A stretch of 42,950 nucleotides of DNA from Candidatus Woesearchaeota archaeon (GCA_017609465.1 JAFCDX010000007.1:1-42950); one strand, 5' to 3'; counted from the first letter of the stretch, positions 30,582 through 39,286 are shown. Made by a program: numbers and translations. Notes: generated by a model from the letters alone, not told the origin.

Positions 30582-32241
30582 AATGATTGATTTTAAAAAA
30601 GAGATTTTAAAGAACCTTGAAAAACACATTAAAAACCCATATTTAGAAATACCAACTAATAAAGAATTTGGAGACTATTCCTTCCCATGTTTTGAATTGG
30701 CAAAAGAAAAACATCAAAAACCAAATGAAATTGCAAAAAACATTGTTTCTAAATTAAAACCAACAAAAAATATAAAAGATATTAGAGCAATAGGCCCATA
30801 TATTAATTTTTATATCAATGATCATATACTCGCAAAAGAGATTATAAAAGAAATTACAAAAAAAAGAGATAAATACGGTTCTTTAAAATATTCAAAAGAA
30901 AGGATTATGGTGGAATTTTCACAATCAAATACACATAAAGCATTTCACATAGGTCATGTTAGAGGAACCTCTTTAGGGGAATCAATATCAAGAATAATGG
31001 AGTTTTGTGGAGATAAAGTTATAAGAGTAAATTATCAAGGAGATACAGGTATGCATGTTGCAAAATGGATATGGTGTTATTTGAAATATTACAAGAATGA
31101 AAAACTAAAAAAAGATGAAGGGTGGATAGCCTCAATATATATAGATGCTGTAAAAAAATTGTCTGAAAAACCAGAGTTACAGGAAGAGGTAGAAAATATA
31201 AATAAAAAACTTGAAGAAAAATCAGATAAAAAATTAAATGAATTATGGAAAAAAACAAGGAAACTTTCTCTTGATGTTCTAAAACCAATTTATAATGAAT
31301 TAAACACGAAATTTGATAAGTATTACTTTGAGTCTCAAGTTGAAAAAAAAGGAAAAGAAATATCAAAAAACCTTGTAAAAAAAGGTATAGCTAACTTATC
31401 TGAAGGGGCTATTATAATAAACTTAAAAAATTATAATATGGGGGTATGGGTATTATTAAGAAAAGATGGAACTGTTTTATATTCTGCAAAGGATATAGCT
31501 CTTGCACTTAAGAAATTTAATGATTTTGATATTGATAAATCCATATATGTTGTAGCCCATGAGCAACAGTTTCATTTCAAGCAATTGTTCAAGGTTCTTG
31601 AGTTAATGAAAATAAAAGACAAAGATAAATTATATCATTTAGACTACAATCTTGTAAAATTGCCCACTGGAAGGATGTCTTCAAGAACAGGGGAAAATGT
31701 GATATATTCTGAATTTAAGAAAGAACTTGTGGATTATATAAAATCAAAGATGGATATAAAATCAAAAGAAGCAGAGAAAAGAGTGTTGACTATAGCTATA
31801 GCATCATTAAAATACTCTCTGTTAAAGCAAAGTATAAATAAGGAGATTGTGTTTGAAAAGGAGAAATCAATGAAGTTTGAAGGAGATACAGGCCCTTATT
31901 TATTATACACGTATGCAAGGGCAAAAAATATATTAAGAAAAGCAAAATATAAACCAACCTTAAAAAATAATATAAAAAATATTGATAAAAAGGAGAAAGA
32001 ATTATTGTTACAACTTTACTTTTTTCCTGAAATAGTGAGAGATTCTCGCCAAAATTTTAGTCCAAACCTAATTGCAAATTATTCCTATAAAATAGCCAAA
32101 TTATTCAATGAATATTATCATGAAAACAAAGTCATTGGTTCTGAAAATCAGGAATTTAGACTTAAATTAGTGGATTCTTTTTCACAGACATTAAAAAATT
32201 CAATGAGATTATTGGGTATCGACACTTTAGAGAAAATGTAA
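30571..32241 (+). CDS. argS: Arginyl-tRNA synthetase (start revised from 30523 to ATG 30571)
   Basis: MVEFSQSNTHKAFHIGHVRGTSLGESISRIM, LPTGRMSSRTGENV, YTYARAKNILRKA motifs. Confidence 0.94.
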   Translation: MKIKMIDFKKEILKNLEKHIKNPYLEIPTNKEFGDYSFPCFELAKEKHQKPNEIAKNIVSKLKPTKNIKDIRAIGPYINFYINDHILAKEIIKEITKKRDKYGSLKYSKERIMVEFSQSNTHKAFHIGHVRGTSLGESISRIMEFCGDKVIRVNYQGDTGMHVAKWIWCYLKYYKNEKLKKDEGWIASIYIDAVKKLSEKPELQEEVENINKKLEEKSDKKLNELWKKTRKLSLDVLKPIYNELNTKFDKYYFESQVEKKGKEISKNLVKKGIANLSEGAIIINLKNYNMGVWVLLRKDGTVLYSAKDIALALKKFNDFDIDKSIYVVAHEQQFHFKQLFKVLELMKIKDKDKLYHLDYNLVKLPTGRMSSRTGENVIYSEFKKELVDYIKSKMDIKSKEAEKRVLTIAIASLKYSLLKQSINKEIVFEKEKSMKFEGDTGPYLLYTYARAKNILRKAKYKPTLKNNIKNIDKKEKELLLQLYFFPEIVRDSRQNFSPNLIANYSYKIAKLFNEYYHENKVIGSENQEFRLKLVDSFSQTLKNSMRLLGIDTLEKM

Positions 32242-32273
32242 CCAATAGCTTTAAATATTTTTTTAAATCTACA

Positions 32274-32726
32274 TTGATTATGCCAATCGTAGGATTTAAT
32301 ATAAATAAAATTGAGGCAAATAAAGCCCAGAATATAAATGGACAATTAGAAATAAAAAGCGATTTGAAAATAGTTAATGTTTCTGAAGAAAAATTTATGG
32401 ATAACGAGAGATATGCATTAAAATTTGGATTTAGTTTTATTGTAAATTATGAACCAAAATATGCAAATATTTTAATTGATGGAGATATAATGTTTGTAGA
32501 GGAAAAAAACAAGGCAAAGGAGATAATTGACAAATGGAAAAAGGATAAGAGATTGGACCCAAAAATAACTGAGAGATTATTTAATAATATTCTTACAAAA
32601 TGCAATATAAAAACATTACAAATAACACAGGACCTTAATCTTCCTCCTCATGTGAGACTTCCTATGGTTGTTTCTCAACAAGAAAATAAAAATAGTGAAA
32701 AGAAAAAGGATAATTACATTGGTTGA
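32274..32726 (+). CDS. Hypothetical protein
   Basis: 150 aa ORF with TATA-like sequence upstream. Confidence 0.6.
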   Translation: MIMPIVGFNINKIEANKAQNINGQLEIKSDLKIVNVSEEKFMDNERYALKFGFSFIVNYEPKYANILIDGDIMFVEEKNKAKEIIDKWKKDKRLDPKITERLFNNILTKCNIKTLQITQDLNLPPHVRLPMVVSQQENKNSEKKKDNYIG

Positions 32727-32960
32727 ATAAAATCTTTTATAGATTTTCTTTCTTCTTCACGCTTAACAGCTTCTTCCCAATCACACTTTTCTTTTTCCAT
32801 AATTTCTAGAATTTTTATTTGTTTGTTAAATTTAATCACCTAAATAAGTTAAATCTTTTTTATTAATAAATATTCTTTAACTTTAAAATATATAATCCAT
32901 TGAGATATTCCTCCTGAGTTTAAAATCCTTTTTTCACTGATAGTAAAAACATATTTTTTC

Positions 32961-33362
32961 CTCACTTTTGTTAAAATATTTATATATTTTTTTAAATACA
33001 CTCTCTTTTTTTATCATCATTCTTCATATTAACTCTCACTTTTAAGTTTTAATTTTATATTTATTAATTATACCTTCTTAATTTTATATTTTTTACACAA
33101 AATAACCAACACAAACTCTCACTTTTTGATTTTTGAATATTCAAATATTTTGATTTATACTATCTTCTTTCCATTTATGTTCATTTAATATACCCCCAAA
33201 ATCTCACTTTCAAGGGATATTACTTGAATTTATAAGATTATTAAGAATTATTATTATTATAATCTATTAGTTCTCACTTTTGTTTAATTATTTCTTTCTT
33301 CTCTTTTTCTTTTAGATAGAATAATTTTTTTCTTCCTTTAGCACTCACTTTTTCATTTACTT
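32961..33362. repeat. Six spaced CTCACTTT(T/C) motifs
   Basis: Motif starts at 32961, 33034, 33118, 33203, 33273, 33354 (spacings 73, 84, 85, 70, 81 bp), mostly noncoding. Confidence 0.5.
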
Positions 33363-33861
33363 TAAAACCCGATCTTTTTATATCATTAATATGCCTTCTT
33401 ACAGTAATGACACTTAACCCTAATTTATCTGAAATTTCATCATAACTCATTGGATTTGTAGAGTACATCATCAAAGCAAGTATATTTCTTTGGGCTGGAG
33501 TCAAATTTTCTAACGATTGAACGTTCATGAACGATTGAACGTTCATGAACGAACATGAACGCTCATAACCCTCAAATTCTTGCCTCTTAGGGCTTAATTT
33601 TTTAGACGATTGAACGTTCATGAACGATTGAACGCCCATTTGAACGCTCAAATTATTCAAAACTTCTTCTAAATTATCAATTTTTTTATAAATCCTTTTG
33701 ATATCTTCTTCGTGATAATCATGTTTTCTTTTAAAATGTTCAACCCAATCACCTATGCTTTTAATATCCTTTTTTAAATTAGAAAAAGATTCTGTAACTC
33801 CCTTATGTACTTGATCAATTCTTTTATGTGCTGAACCTCTTTTTATAAATCCCAAGACCAT
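33274..33861 (-). CDS. Coiled-coil plus C-terminal HTH protein with repetitive linker
   Basis: LTPAQRNILALMMYSTNPMSYDEISDKLGLSVITVRRHINDIKRSGF HTH; linker with SFMNVQ repeats. Confidence 0.75.
   Translation of the reverse strand: MVLGFIKRGSAHKRIDQVHKGVTESFSNLKKDIKSIGDWVEHFKRKHDYHEEDIKRIYKKIDNLEEVLNNLSVQMGVQSFMNVQSSKKLSPKRQEFEGYERSCSFMNVQSFMNVQSLENLTPAQRNILALMMYSTNPMSYDEISDKLGLSVITVRRHINDIKRSGFKVNEKVSAKGRKKLFYLKEKEKKEIIKQK
33513..33652. repeat. ACGATTGAACGTTCATGAACG repeats within the HTH gene
   Basis: Perfect 21-mers at 33513, 33531 and 33606, plus degenerate copies; contains palindromes TGAACGTTCA and GTTCATGAAC. Confidence 0.85.
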
Positions 33862-33939
33862 ATCTAATTTAGTGACTATTTCTTTTTATATTTTTGGGTT
33901 TAGAAACCTTTTTATATTTATAATAAAGATAATTTTATA

Positions 33940-34323
33940 ATGAAGAAATTAGAAGAATTGCAAAGAGATGCAAAGGAGCAGGTAAAATTCTCTCATTTAA
34001 ATATAGATTCTTTTCAAGAACATTATAAATTATATAGAACAATCTATGAGAATTATAATGAATGGTATAAAGACCATGAAAATGGAAAATCTGGGATGTA
34101 TGAACCTATTGAAAATTTCATAAGAATAACAAGACAATTATTAAATAAATTACCCAAATCTAAGGATAAAGACAGTTTACAGGCTCTTTTAGAAGAAATA
34201 ATTGTAGTTTCTACATCTATTCTACAATATTTTAAAGGCTTAAATTACAAAGAATTAGAGAAAAATATGGAAAAATTAAAAGGATTGGTTGAAAAAGAGC
34301 ATATAATTCTTAGTTTAAGATAA
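33940..34323 (+). CDS. Hypothetical helical protein
   Basis: 127 aa ORF. Confidence 0.55.
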   Translation: MKKLEELQRDAKEQVKFSHLNIDSFQEHYKLYRTIYENYNEWYKDHENGKSGMYEPIENFIRITRQLLNKLPKSKDKDSLQALLEEIIVVSTSILQYFKGLNYKELEKNMEKLKGLVEKEHIILSLR

Positions 34324-34379
34324 AACGAAACCTTTTTAAATTAAAGAATAGATAAATAACTATTGTTTAGGGGTAAAAA

Positions 34380-34733
34380 ATGAATAAAAAATATTCAAAA
34401 CATTCAATAGAATTTAATAGTCATAGTGAAGATGTGTTTGATATTGTTTTAGAATCTTCAAGGATATATAAAAAAATATTTGATGATTTATCAATAGATA
34501 TTAGAGTTATTAATTACAAAGGCCATTTTTATAATAATAATTATATAATTTATTGTTTTAAAAAAGAAGGAAGAGTATTTAATGCAATACCTGAAAAATT
34601 TGATGGAAAGGATATTAAAAAAACCTCAAAATTGAGACAATTAAAATTAAAAGAGATTTGTGATACCTCATATACTCTTTTTGATAAATCAAGAGAATGT
34701 AGTTATCTTGAGAATGCAATTACACCTATTTAA
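34380..34733 (+). CDS. Hypothetical protein
   Basis: 117 aa ORF with AT-rich promoter. Confidence 0.5.
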   Translation: MNKKYSKHSIEFNSHSEDVFDIVLESSRIYKKIFDDLSIDIRVINYKGHFYNNNYIIYCFKKEGRVFNAIPEKFDGKDIKKTSKLRQLKLKEICDTSYTLFDKSRECSYLENAITPI

Positions 34734-34734
34734 T

Positions 34735-34774
34735 ATAACTAAAACTTTTAATCAAAAATTAAAATATTTATTTT
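34735..34774 (+). repeat. 40-bp direct repeat copy 1
   Basis: ATAACTAAAACTTTTAATCAAAAATTAAAATATTTATTTT directly after the stop of 34380-34733. Confidence 0.75.
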
Positions 34775-34811
34775 AGAAATATTTATATATTTCATAAAAA
34801 TTAACAATTTA

Positions 34812-35276
34812 ATGACAAAAAAGAGGCAGAAAAAAGGGTTTTTTTCTAAGCTAGTTTTAAGATTCTTATATTTTCTAAGATTGAGAAATCCCCTAAAGGA
34901 AAAAAAGAAAGGGCATGTTCTTGAAGTGGGTAAGACAAAGACAAGGCTTGAAGAGGAAAAATTCTTTGAAACTTTCTCAACAATTCAGATAAATGCAGTT
35001 CTTTTTTTCATATTAGCAGCGACATTTTTAACAACAGGAATAGCAAAATATGCAGAAATAGTTGGTGATGTCTCTTTAGTAACTAGGTGGCTTACATTGA
35101 TCATATTCTCAATATTAGCTATGATTGTATCTATATATGGTATTTCTATGGGGGGAACAATACACCCCTTAAAATGGAAAAGATTTGCGAATATGCTTAG
35201 TTTTGTGTCTTTTTTATTTGGTGCAAGCATATTTTTTATGTCTTTAGTAATATTATTATTGATGCTTTTTGCATAA
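34812..35276 (+). CDS. Two-to-three TM membrane protein
   Basis: Basic N-terminus MTKKRQKKGFFSKLVLRFLYFLRL and hydrophobic segments. Confidence 0.65.
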   Translation: MTKKRQKKGFFSKLVLRFLYFLRLRNPLKEKKKGHVLEVGKTKTRLEEEKFFETFSTIQINAVLFFILAATFLTTGIAKYAEIVGDVSLVTRWLTLIIFSILAMIVSIYGISMGGTIHPLKWKRFANMLSFVSFLFGASIFFMSLVILLLMLFA

Positions 35277-35312
35277 CTAAAACTTTTAATCAAAAACTAA
35301 AATATTTATTTT
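35273..35312 (+). repeat. 40-bp direct repeat copy 2
   Basis: ATAACTAAAACTTTTAATCAAAAACTAAAATATTTATTTT, one mismatch to copy 1, overlapping the stop of 34812-35276. Confidence 0.75.
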
Positions 35313-35378
35313 GAGAAAAATGCATTAAAATATAGTTTTTAGTTGTTAAATTTATTTAAATGAATGCTTTTATCTTAT

Positions 35379-35593
35379 ATGATAGAAGATAGAGCCATAC
35401 ATTTAATAGGACTTAAATATATTAAATGTGGAAATACAATTGTACTTCATGATAGATATGTTATTATCTTTGTTTTTGTTATGGAGAGAAACTAAAGGAA
35501 GAGGAGGAATTTTATGATTTTTATAAAAATAATAAATTAACCGTGATGGATAGATATAGTGCTTCACAAGAATTCAGAAGATTAGAAGATTAA
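35379..35593 (+). pseudogene. Possible decayed ORF
   Basis: MIEDRAIHLIGLKYIKCGNTIVLHDRYVIIFVFVMERN* then, in another frame, CYGEKLKEEEEFYDFYKNNKLTVMDRYSASQEFRRLED*. Confidence 0.3.
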
Positions 35594-35767
35594 CATTCTG
35601 GTTGATTGGAATAAGCAATGGAAAGAGAAATCTCACCTGAATTTTCATATCCAAAAATATAACATTTTATATTGAAAAATTATAGAAAAAGAATAGATTT
35701 ACCAAAAATAGGCGAATATTATTAAAAATGCTACCTAAACTATCAAAATCCACTATTTTAAGCAAAG

Positions 35768-35793
35768 GTTCTTATAATATTCATTATAAGAAC
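35768..35793 (-). terminator. Perfect 11-bp hairpin at the 3' side of the secreted-protein gene
   Basis: GTTCTTATAAT-ATTC-ATTATAAGAAC. Confidence 0.45.
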
Positions 35794-35808
35794 ATTTTAT
35801 TTTAAGAA

Positions 35809-36870
35809 TTATTTAAATTGATCTAATAATGTTTGAGGGACTTCAAATTCTCCCTTTTCTTTTGCAAAATTATAAATTAGAGCAAGTATAGAATTATATA
35901 AATTTTCTTTCCTACAAGCCCCGATTCCAGATTTTAATTTATAACATTTATAATCTTCTGGACATTTTGTAGAACTTATTCTCAATTTTTTATTTTCCAA
36001 ACAATTTGCTTGATATATATAATCTCCTTTATTATCTTGTGTATACTCTTGCCATCCATCTTCAGCTATTGGTTTATTGCCACATGCATCCGCTACACCT
36101 ATAATAGTATAACCTAAATAAGGGTGTAATCCCATAGCACCCCCCTCTTTAAATACATCATTTTGTGGGTCTGTGTCTATACATCTCAAATAGGTTTCTG
36201 TTCCATCTATATATTTATATATAGTTTTAGATATCCTTTGTAATTCTATTTTAATATACTTAAATTTAGTTCCTTCTCCATATTCTGGTTCTTCTTTTTC
36301 AAATATATCTTTTACTATTAATTTAATATTATAATTGATAAGATTTTCATCTATATATTCTGAACCAACAGTTATTGGGAACACCCCAAGTATTTTATTT
36401 TTATTATAATAATATTTTCCTTCATTATCTTTAATTTCTAAATAAGAACGATTATCAATCATAACCCCATTTCCATCTCTTATTAAAATATCTTCTTTGC
36501 TTAATATAACTCCTTCGCCTCCATGATAAGATTGAATATCTATAATTTTGATATTCATACCCTGCGATTCTTGTAATGTCTTAATTTCATTTTTATTAAG
36601 CGCATAAGTTGTTCCTTGATATTCAATAACACATTTTGTTTCTGCTTCATCTACATCTACTACAGTAATGCCCCCAACTATATCGCCTTGTTTTACATTA
36701 TAAGTATTACCTTGTAATATTGATGTAATAATTGGTTCTTCCTGACCAATAATATTACTAAATTGTATTGTACAAAAATCTTCTGTTAAAGGAACTTCCT
36801 CTGCAAGTACACATGGAATAAAAATACCAATAAAAAATAATAAACAAATTAATATCAAACTCTTTTTCAT
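35809..36870 (-). CDS. Secreted protein, MKKSLILICLLF family
   Basis: Signal peptide MKKSLILICLLFFIGIFIPCVLA; repeated VVDVDEAETKCVIEYQGTTYALNKNE motif shared with neighbours. Confidence 0.7.
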   Translation of the reverse strand: MKKSLILICLLFFIGIFIPCVLAEEVPLTEDFCTIQFSNIIGQEEPIITSILQGNTYNVKQGDIVGGITVVDVDEAETKCVIEYQGTTYALNKNEIKTLQESQGMNIKIIDIQSYHGGEGVILSKEDILIRDGNGVMIDNRSYLEIKDNEGKYYYNKNKILGVFPITVGSEYIDENLINYNIKLIVKDIFEKEEPEYGEGTKFKYIKIELQRISKTIYKYIDGTETYLRCIDTDPQNDVFKEGGAMGLHPYLGYTIIGVADACGNKPIAEDGWQEYTQDNKGDYIYQANCLENKKLRISSTKCPEDYKCYKLKSGIGACRKENLYNSILALIYNFAKEKGEFEVPQTLLDQFK

Positions 36871-36921
36871 TAATTAATTTTAAGAAATATTATATATATA
36901 TCTTTCGGTTTTATAATCTCT

Positions 36922-36978
36922 AATAATATACTGCATAATGCATTTTATACAACTTAAAAATCACATAACATTGGTCAT
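36922..36978 (+). repeat. Cassette-boundary repeat copy 1
   Basis: AATAATATACTGCATAATGCATTTTATACAACTTAAAAATCACATAACATTGGTCAT. Confidence 0.85.
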
Positions 36979-37395
36979 TCACTTTGTATAAACCTTTTTA
37001 GGATTATATTTAAGTCCAACTCTTTTGTACATTTGTTCAAAGATAACTGTAAAATGATCAAATATACCTGCACGACCAATAACTATGTTATTTAAAGAAT
37101 CATCTAAAGAAATATGAAATGGGGTTTTATTAATAATCTTTGTTTCTCTTAAATCTTTAAAACTTACATCAAAATAAGCTCTTTTTACTTTTACTATTTG
37201 CCCATTAACTGTTTTTATTTCATCATCTTCTAATTTGTTTATTTCTAATCCCAATATTTCTGCTACTTCTTTTGGTATAATTGAAGAATCAGCACCACTA
37301 TCAATAATGCCGAAGAATTCTATTCCTTTTATTGAAAATATCACTATTGGTCTAGCAACTTTATCTATTTGTTTATATTTAAAATAAAAAGTCAT
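36979..37395 (-). CDS. Retropepsin-like aspartic protease
   Basis: FFGIIDSGADSSIIPKEVAEILGL (D-S/T-G-A active-site type); single-domain length. Confidence 0.75.
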   Translation of the reverse strand: MTFYFKYKQIDKVARPIVIFSIKGIEFFGIIDSGADSSIIPKEVAEILGLEINKLEDDEIKTVNGQIVKVKRAYFDVSFKDLRETKIINKTPFHISLDDSLNNIVIGRAGIFDHFTVIFEQMYKRVGLKYNPKKVYTK

Positions 37396-37583
37396 TATAA
37401 AATAAGATTTCCTTTTTCAGGAACTTTTCCTATTAAGAATTTTCTATTTGGGTAATTTTCTTTTGCTTTTTTGAATATATTTTTAAGATTTTCTCCATGT
37501 TGAACTACCTTTTTGTCTACAATTATAACCCATTCTCCTATAAAATCAGAGAGATTAGTAGTAATATTCTGTTCGTATACCAT
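37395..37583 (-). CDS. DUF5678-like small protein
   Basis: FIGEWVIIVDKKVVQHGENLKNIFKKAKENYPNRKFLIGKVPE; stop/start overlap TAATG with the protease. Confidence 0.65.
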   Translation of the reverse strand: MVYEQNITTNLSDFIGEWVIIVDKKVVQHGENLKNIFKKAKENYPNRKFLIGKVPEKGNLIL

Positions 37584-37607
37584 ATTTAAATAATAATTTT
37601 ATTATTT

Positions 37608-37666
37608 ATAAATCTACCGCATAATGCAAATTATATAACTTCTAGAAATCGCATAACATAGTTCAT
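37608..37666 (+). repeat. Cassette-boundary repeat copy 2
   Basis: ATAAATCTACCGCATAATGCAAATTATATAACTTCTAGAAATCGCATAACATAGTTCAT. Confidence 0.9.
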
Positions 37667-37698
37667 CCTCTTTATTAATCATTTTACCAATATAATCT

Positions 37699-37926
37699 TT
37701 ATTTTAGTAATTTAATGAACTCATCTTTACTTAACCCTGATTGTGAAATAATACTTAATAACGTTCCTTTAGCTACTTCTTTATGTTTTGGTACAACAAC
37801 TGTAACTTTCTCATTTTCTAATTCTTTGACTAAAATCATATGGCTTCCAGATTGTCTACTTAAAATAAAACCTTCAGATTTCAATGCCTTAACTATATCC
37901 ATACCAGATATTATTGGTAATTTCAT
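37699..37926 (-). CDS. hicA: HicA-like mRNA interferase toxin (start revised)
   Basis: MKLPIISGMDIVKALKSEGFILSRQSGSHMILVK...VVVPKHKEVAKGTLLSIISQSGLSKDEFIKLL; start overlaps the hicB stop. Confidence 0.85.
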   Translation of the reverse strand: MKLPIISGMDIVKALKSEGFILSRQSGSHMILVKELENEKVTVVVPKHKEVAKGTLLSIISQSGLSKDEFIKLLK

Positions 37927-38165
37927 AAGAATAATCTTGTTGCGATTGGTGGTAGAAGCTTTTCTTGTTCCTTGGGTAATTTCCCAGGACATTCTTTTAA
38001 GTATAATTTAATAGCATCTTCTATATTTTCTAATGCTTCCTCATAGCTGTATCCTTGGCTAGCTATTCCTAAATTTAGACAATGGGCTACAAAAATCTTT
38101 TTACCTTTAACAAGTTCTTCATTAACAGCAACATCAAATATACCATTTATTTTTTTCTTTATCAT
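37923..38165 (-). CDS. hicB: HicB-like antitoxin (ATG start at 38165; the ORF track extends to a TTG)
   Basis: GKKIFVAHCLNLGIASQGYSYEEALENIEDAIKLYLKE. Confidence 0.8.
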   Translation of the reverse strand: MIKKKINGIFDVAVNEELVKGKKIFVAHCLNLGIASQGYSYEEALENIEDAIKLYLKECPGKLPKEQEKLLPPIATRLFL

Positions 38166-38210
38166 CTTATTTTCAATAATGTAACCTTCTTTATAAAGAT
38201 TTTGGAAAGA

Positions 38211-38304
38211 CTGTTGTGTGGCATGATTCAAAAAGTCTCGACGAGAGTTAGAAAAGATTAATTTTTAAGCTCGACGAGAAGATAGTAATTATGCCACACA
38301 GCAG
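38211..38304. repeat. Inverted-repeat element upstream of hicBA
   Basis: Arms CTGTTGTGTGGCATGATT / AATTATGCCACACAGCAG (16/18 complementary) enclosing two CTCGACGAGA imperfect palindromes. Confidence 0.75.
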
Positions 38305-38334
38305 GAAAGACTTTATCTATATTCTTAATAATTT

Positions 38335-38400
38335 AATAAACCTACCGCATAATGCAAATTATACAACTTTTCCAAGAACAAATCACATAACATTGATCAA
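38335..38400 (+). repeat. Cassette-boundary repeat copy 3
   Basis: AATAAACCTACCGCATAATGCAAATTATACAACTTTTCCAAGAACAAATCACATAACATTGATCAA. Confidence 0.88.
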
Positions 38401-38437
38401 TAGAAACACATATAAATATATAAATACTTACTTAATC

Positions 38438-38608
38438 ATGAAAAAAAGAGGTATCAAGAAAATGAAAAAAGTTTCTTTAAATGGTTCTAAAGTAAGAGTA
38501 AGGCTATCTTCTAGCATTAAATTAGATAAATTTCCAAAAAGATTAAAAGTCGGTTCCTTTAAAATTCCAAAAAGTTTAGAAAAAATTGCACATAAAATTT
38601 CAATTTAA
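38438..38608 (+). CDS. Small basic protein (start revised from 38291)
   Basis: MKKRGIKKMKKVSLNGSKVRVRLSSSIKLDKFPKRLKVGSFKIPKSLEKIAHKISI; TATA-like ACATATAAATATATAAATA just upstream. Confidence 0.5.
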   Translation: MKKRGIKKMKKVSLNGSKVRVRLSSSIKLDKFPKRLKVGSFKIPKSLEKIAHKISI

Positions 38609-39121
38609 TAAATCTTGAGGTTTGTATATATTTAATGAAACATCTTTTTTCCACCTCAATTTTTTATCAGAAGTGGCTATTTTGATGTGTCTTTTTATTG
38701 CAGCTAAAACATGAATGGCATCCATAATTGAGATCTTATTATCTAAACAAAATTTAAAGAATATCCTATTTAATTTAATATTTTTGATTATATCTTCTTG
38801 AACAAACTGAAATTTTTCAAAAATATTTTTAAAAACAAATTTAGCTTTCTCTGGTTCTAAATCACAACCCTTTTCTTTTATTGATTTTACTAAATTAATT
38901 AAAACTTCTTTTTCTACAAGATCTGTTATATATAATAAGTATTTTTTATTAAGTTTTGTTAAAAGAGTATGTGGCATATCTTGTTTTATATTTCTCTTGC
39001 TTAATGGTTTTTTCTTTTGATGTAGATTGTTGATTAAACTTTTTATATGGCTAAATATAACACTTGAATCGACATAAATTGTTTCAAAATTCATATATTC
39101 TTTAAGAGTTTTTTGCACCAT
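38600..39121 (-). CDS. PIN-domain-like protein (possible toxin)
   Basis: IYVDSSVIFSHI, MDAIHVLAAIKR, IATSDKKLRW acidic PIN motifs. Confidence 0.7.
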   Translation of the reverse strand: MVQKTLKEYMNFETIYVDSSVIFSHIKSLINNLHQKKKPLSKRNIKQDMPHTLLTKLNKKYLLYITDLVEKEVLINLVKSIKEKGCDLEPEKAKFVFKNIFEKFQFVQEDIIKNIKLNRIFFKFCLDNKISIMDAIHVLAAIKRHIKIATSDKKLRWKKDVSLNIYKPQDLLN

Positions 39122-39185
39122 CTTTGTTAAAATTTAAGAAATTAATACTATATAAAGACTAGTGATAACAAAATATTCATAGGAC

Positions 39186-39249
39186 AATAAATTAACCTAT
39201 CGCATAATTCAAATTATACAATTTCTAGAAATCACATAACATTGGTCAT
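39186..39249 (+). repeat. Cassette-boundary repeat copy 4
   Basis: AATAAATTAACCTATCGCATAATTCAAATTATACAATTTCTAGAAATCACATAACATTGGTCAT. Confidence 0.88.
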
Positions 39250-39286
39250 AGAAACATTTATATACTATAGCCGACTATAATTTGGT

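Noticed and set aside
32738-32840. Small minus-strand ORF (MEKEKCDWEEAVKREEERKSIKDFIQPM)
   Set aside because: Only 28-41 codons, no clear promoter or homology; cannot be supported as a gene.
32961-33362. CRISPR-like or tandem repeat array from the CTCACTTTT motif
   Set aside because: The conserved unit is only ~9 bp and spacing varies by 15 bp; reported only as a motif cluster.
37927-37992. N-terminal extension of the HicA ORF
   Set aside because: HicA homology begins at MKLPIISG, whose ATG overlaps the hicB stop.
39196-39255. Insertion sequence or transposon at the boundary repeats
   Set aside because: No transposase ORF, terminal inverted repeats or target duplications seen around the repeats.
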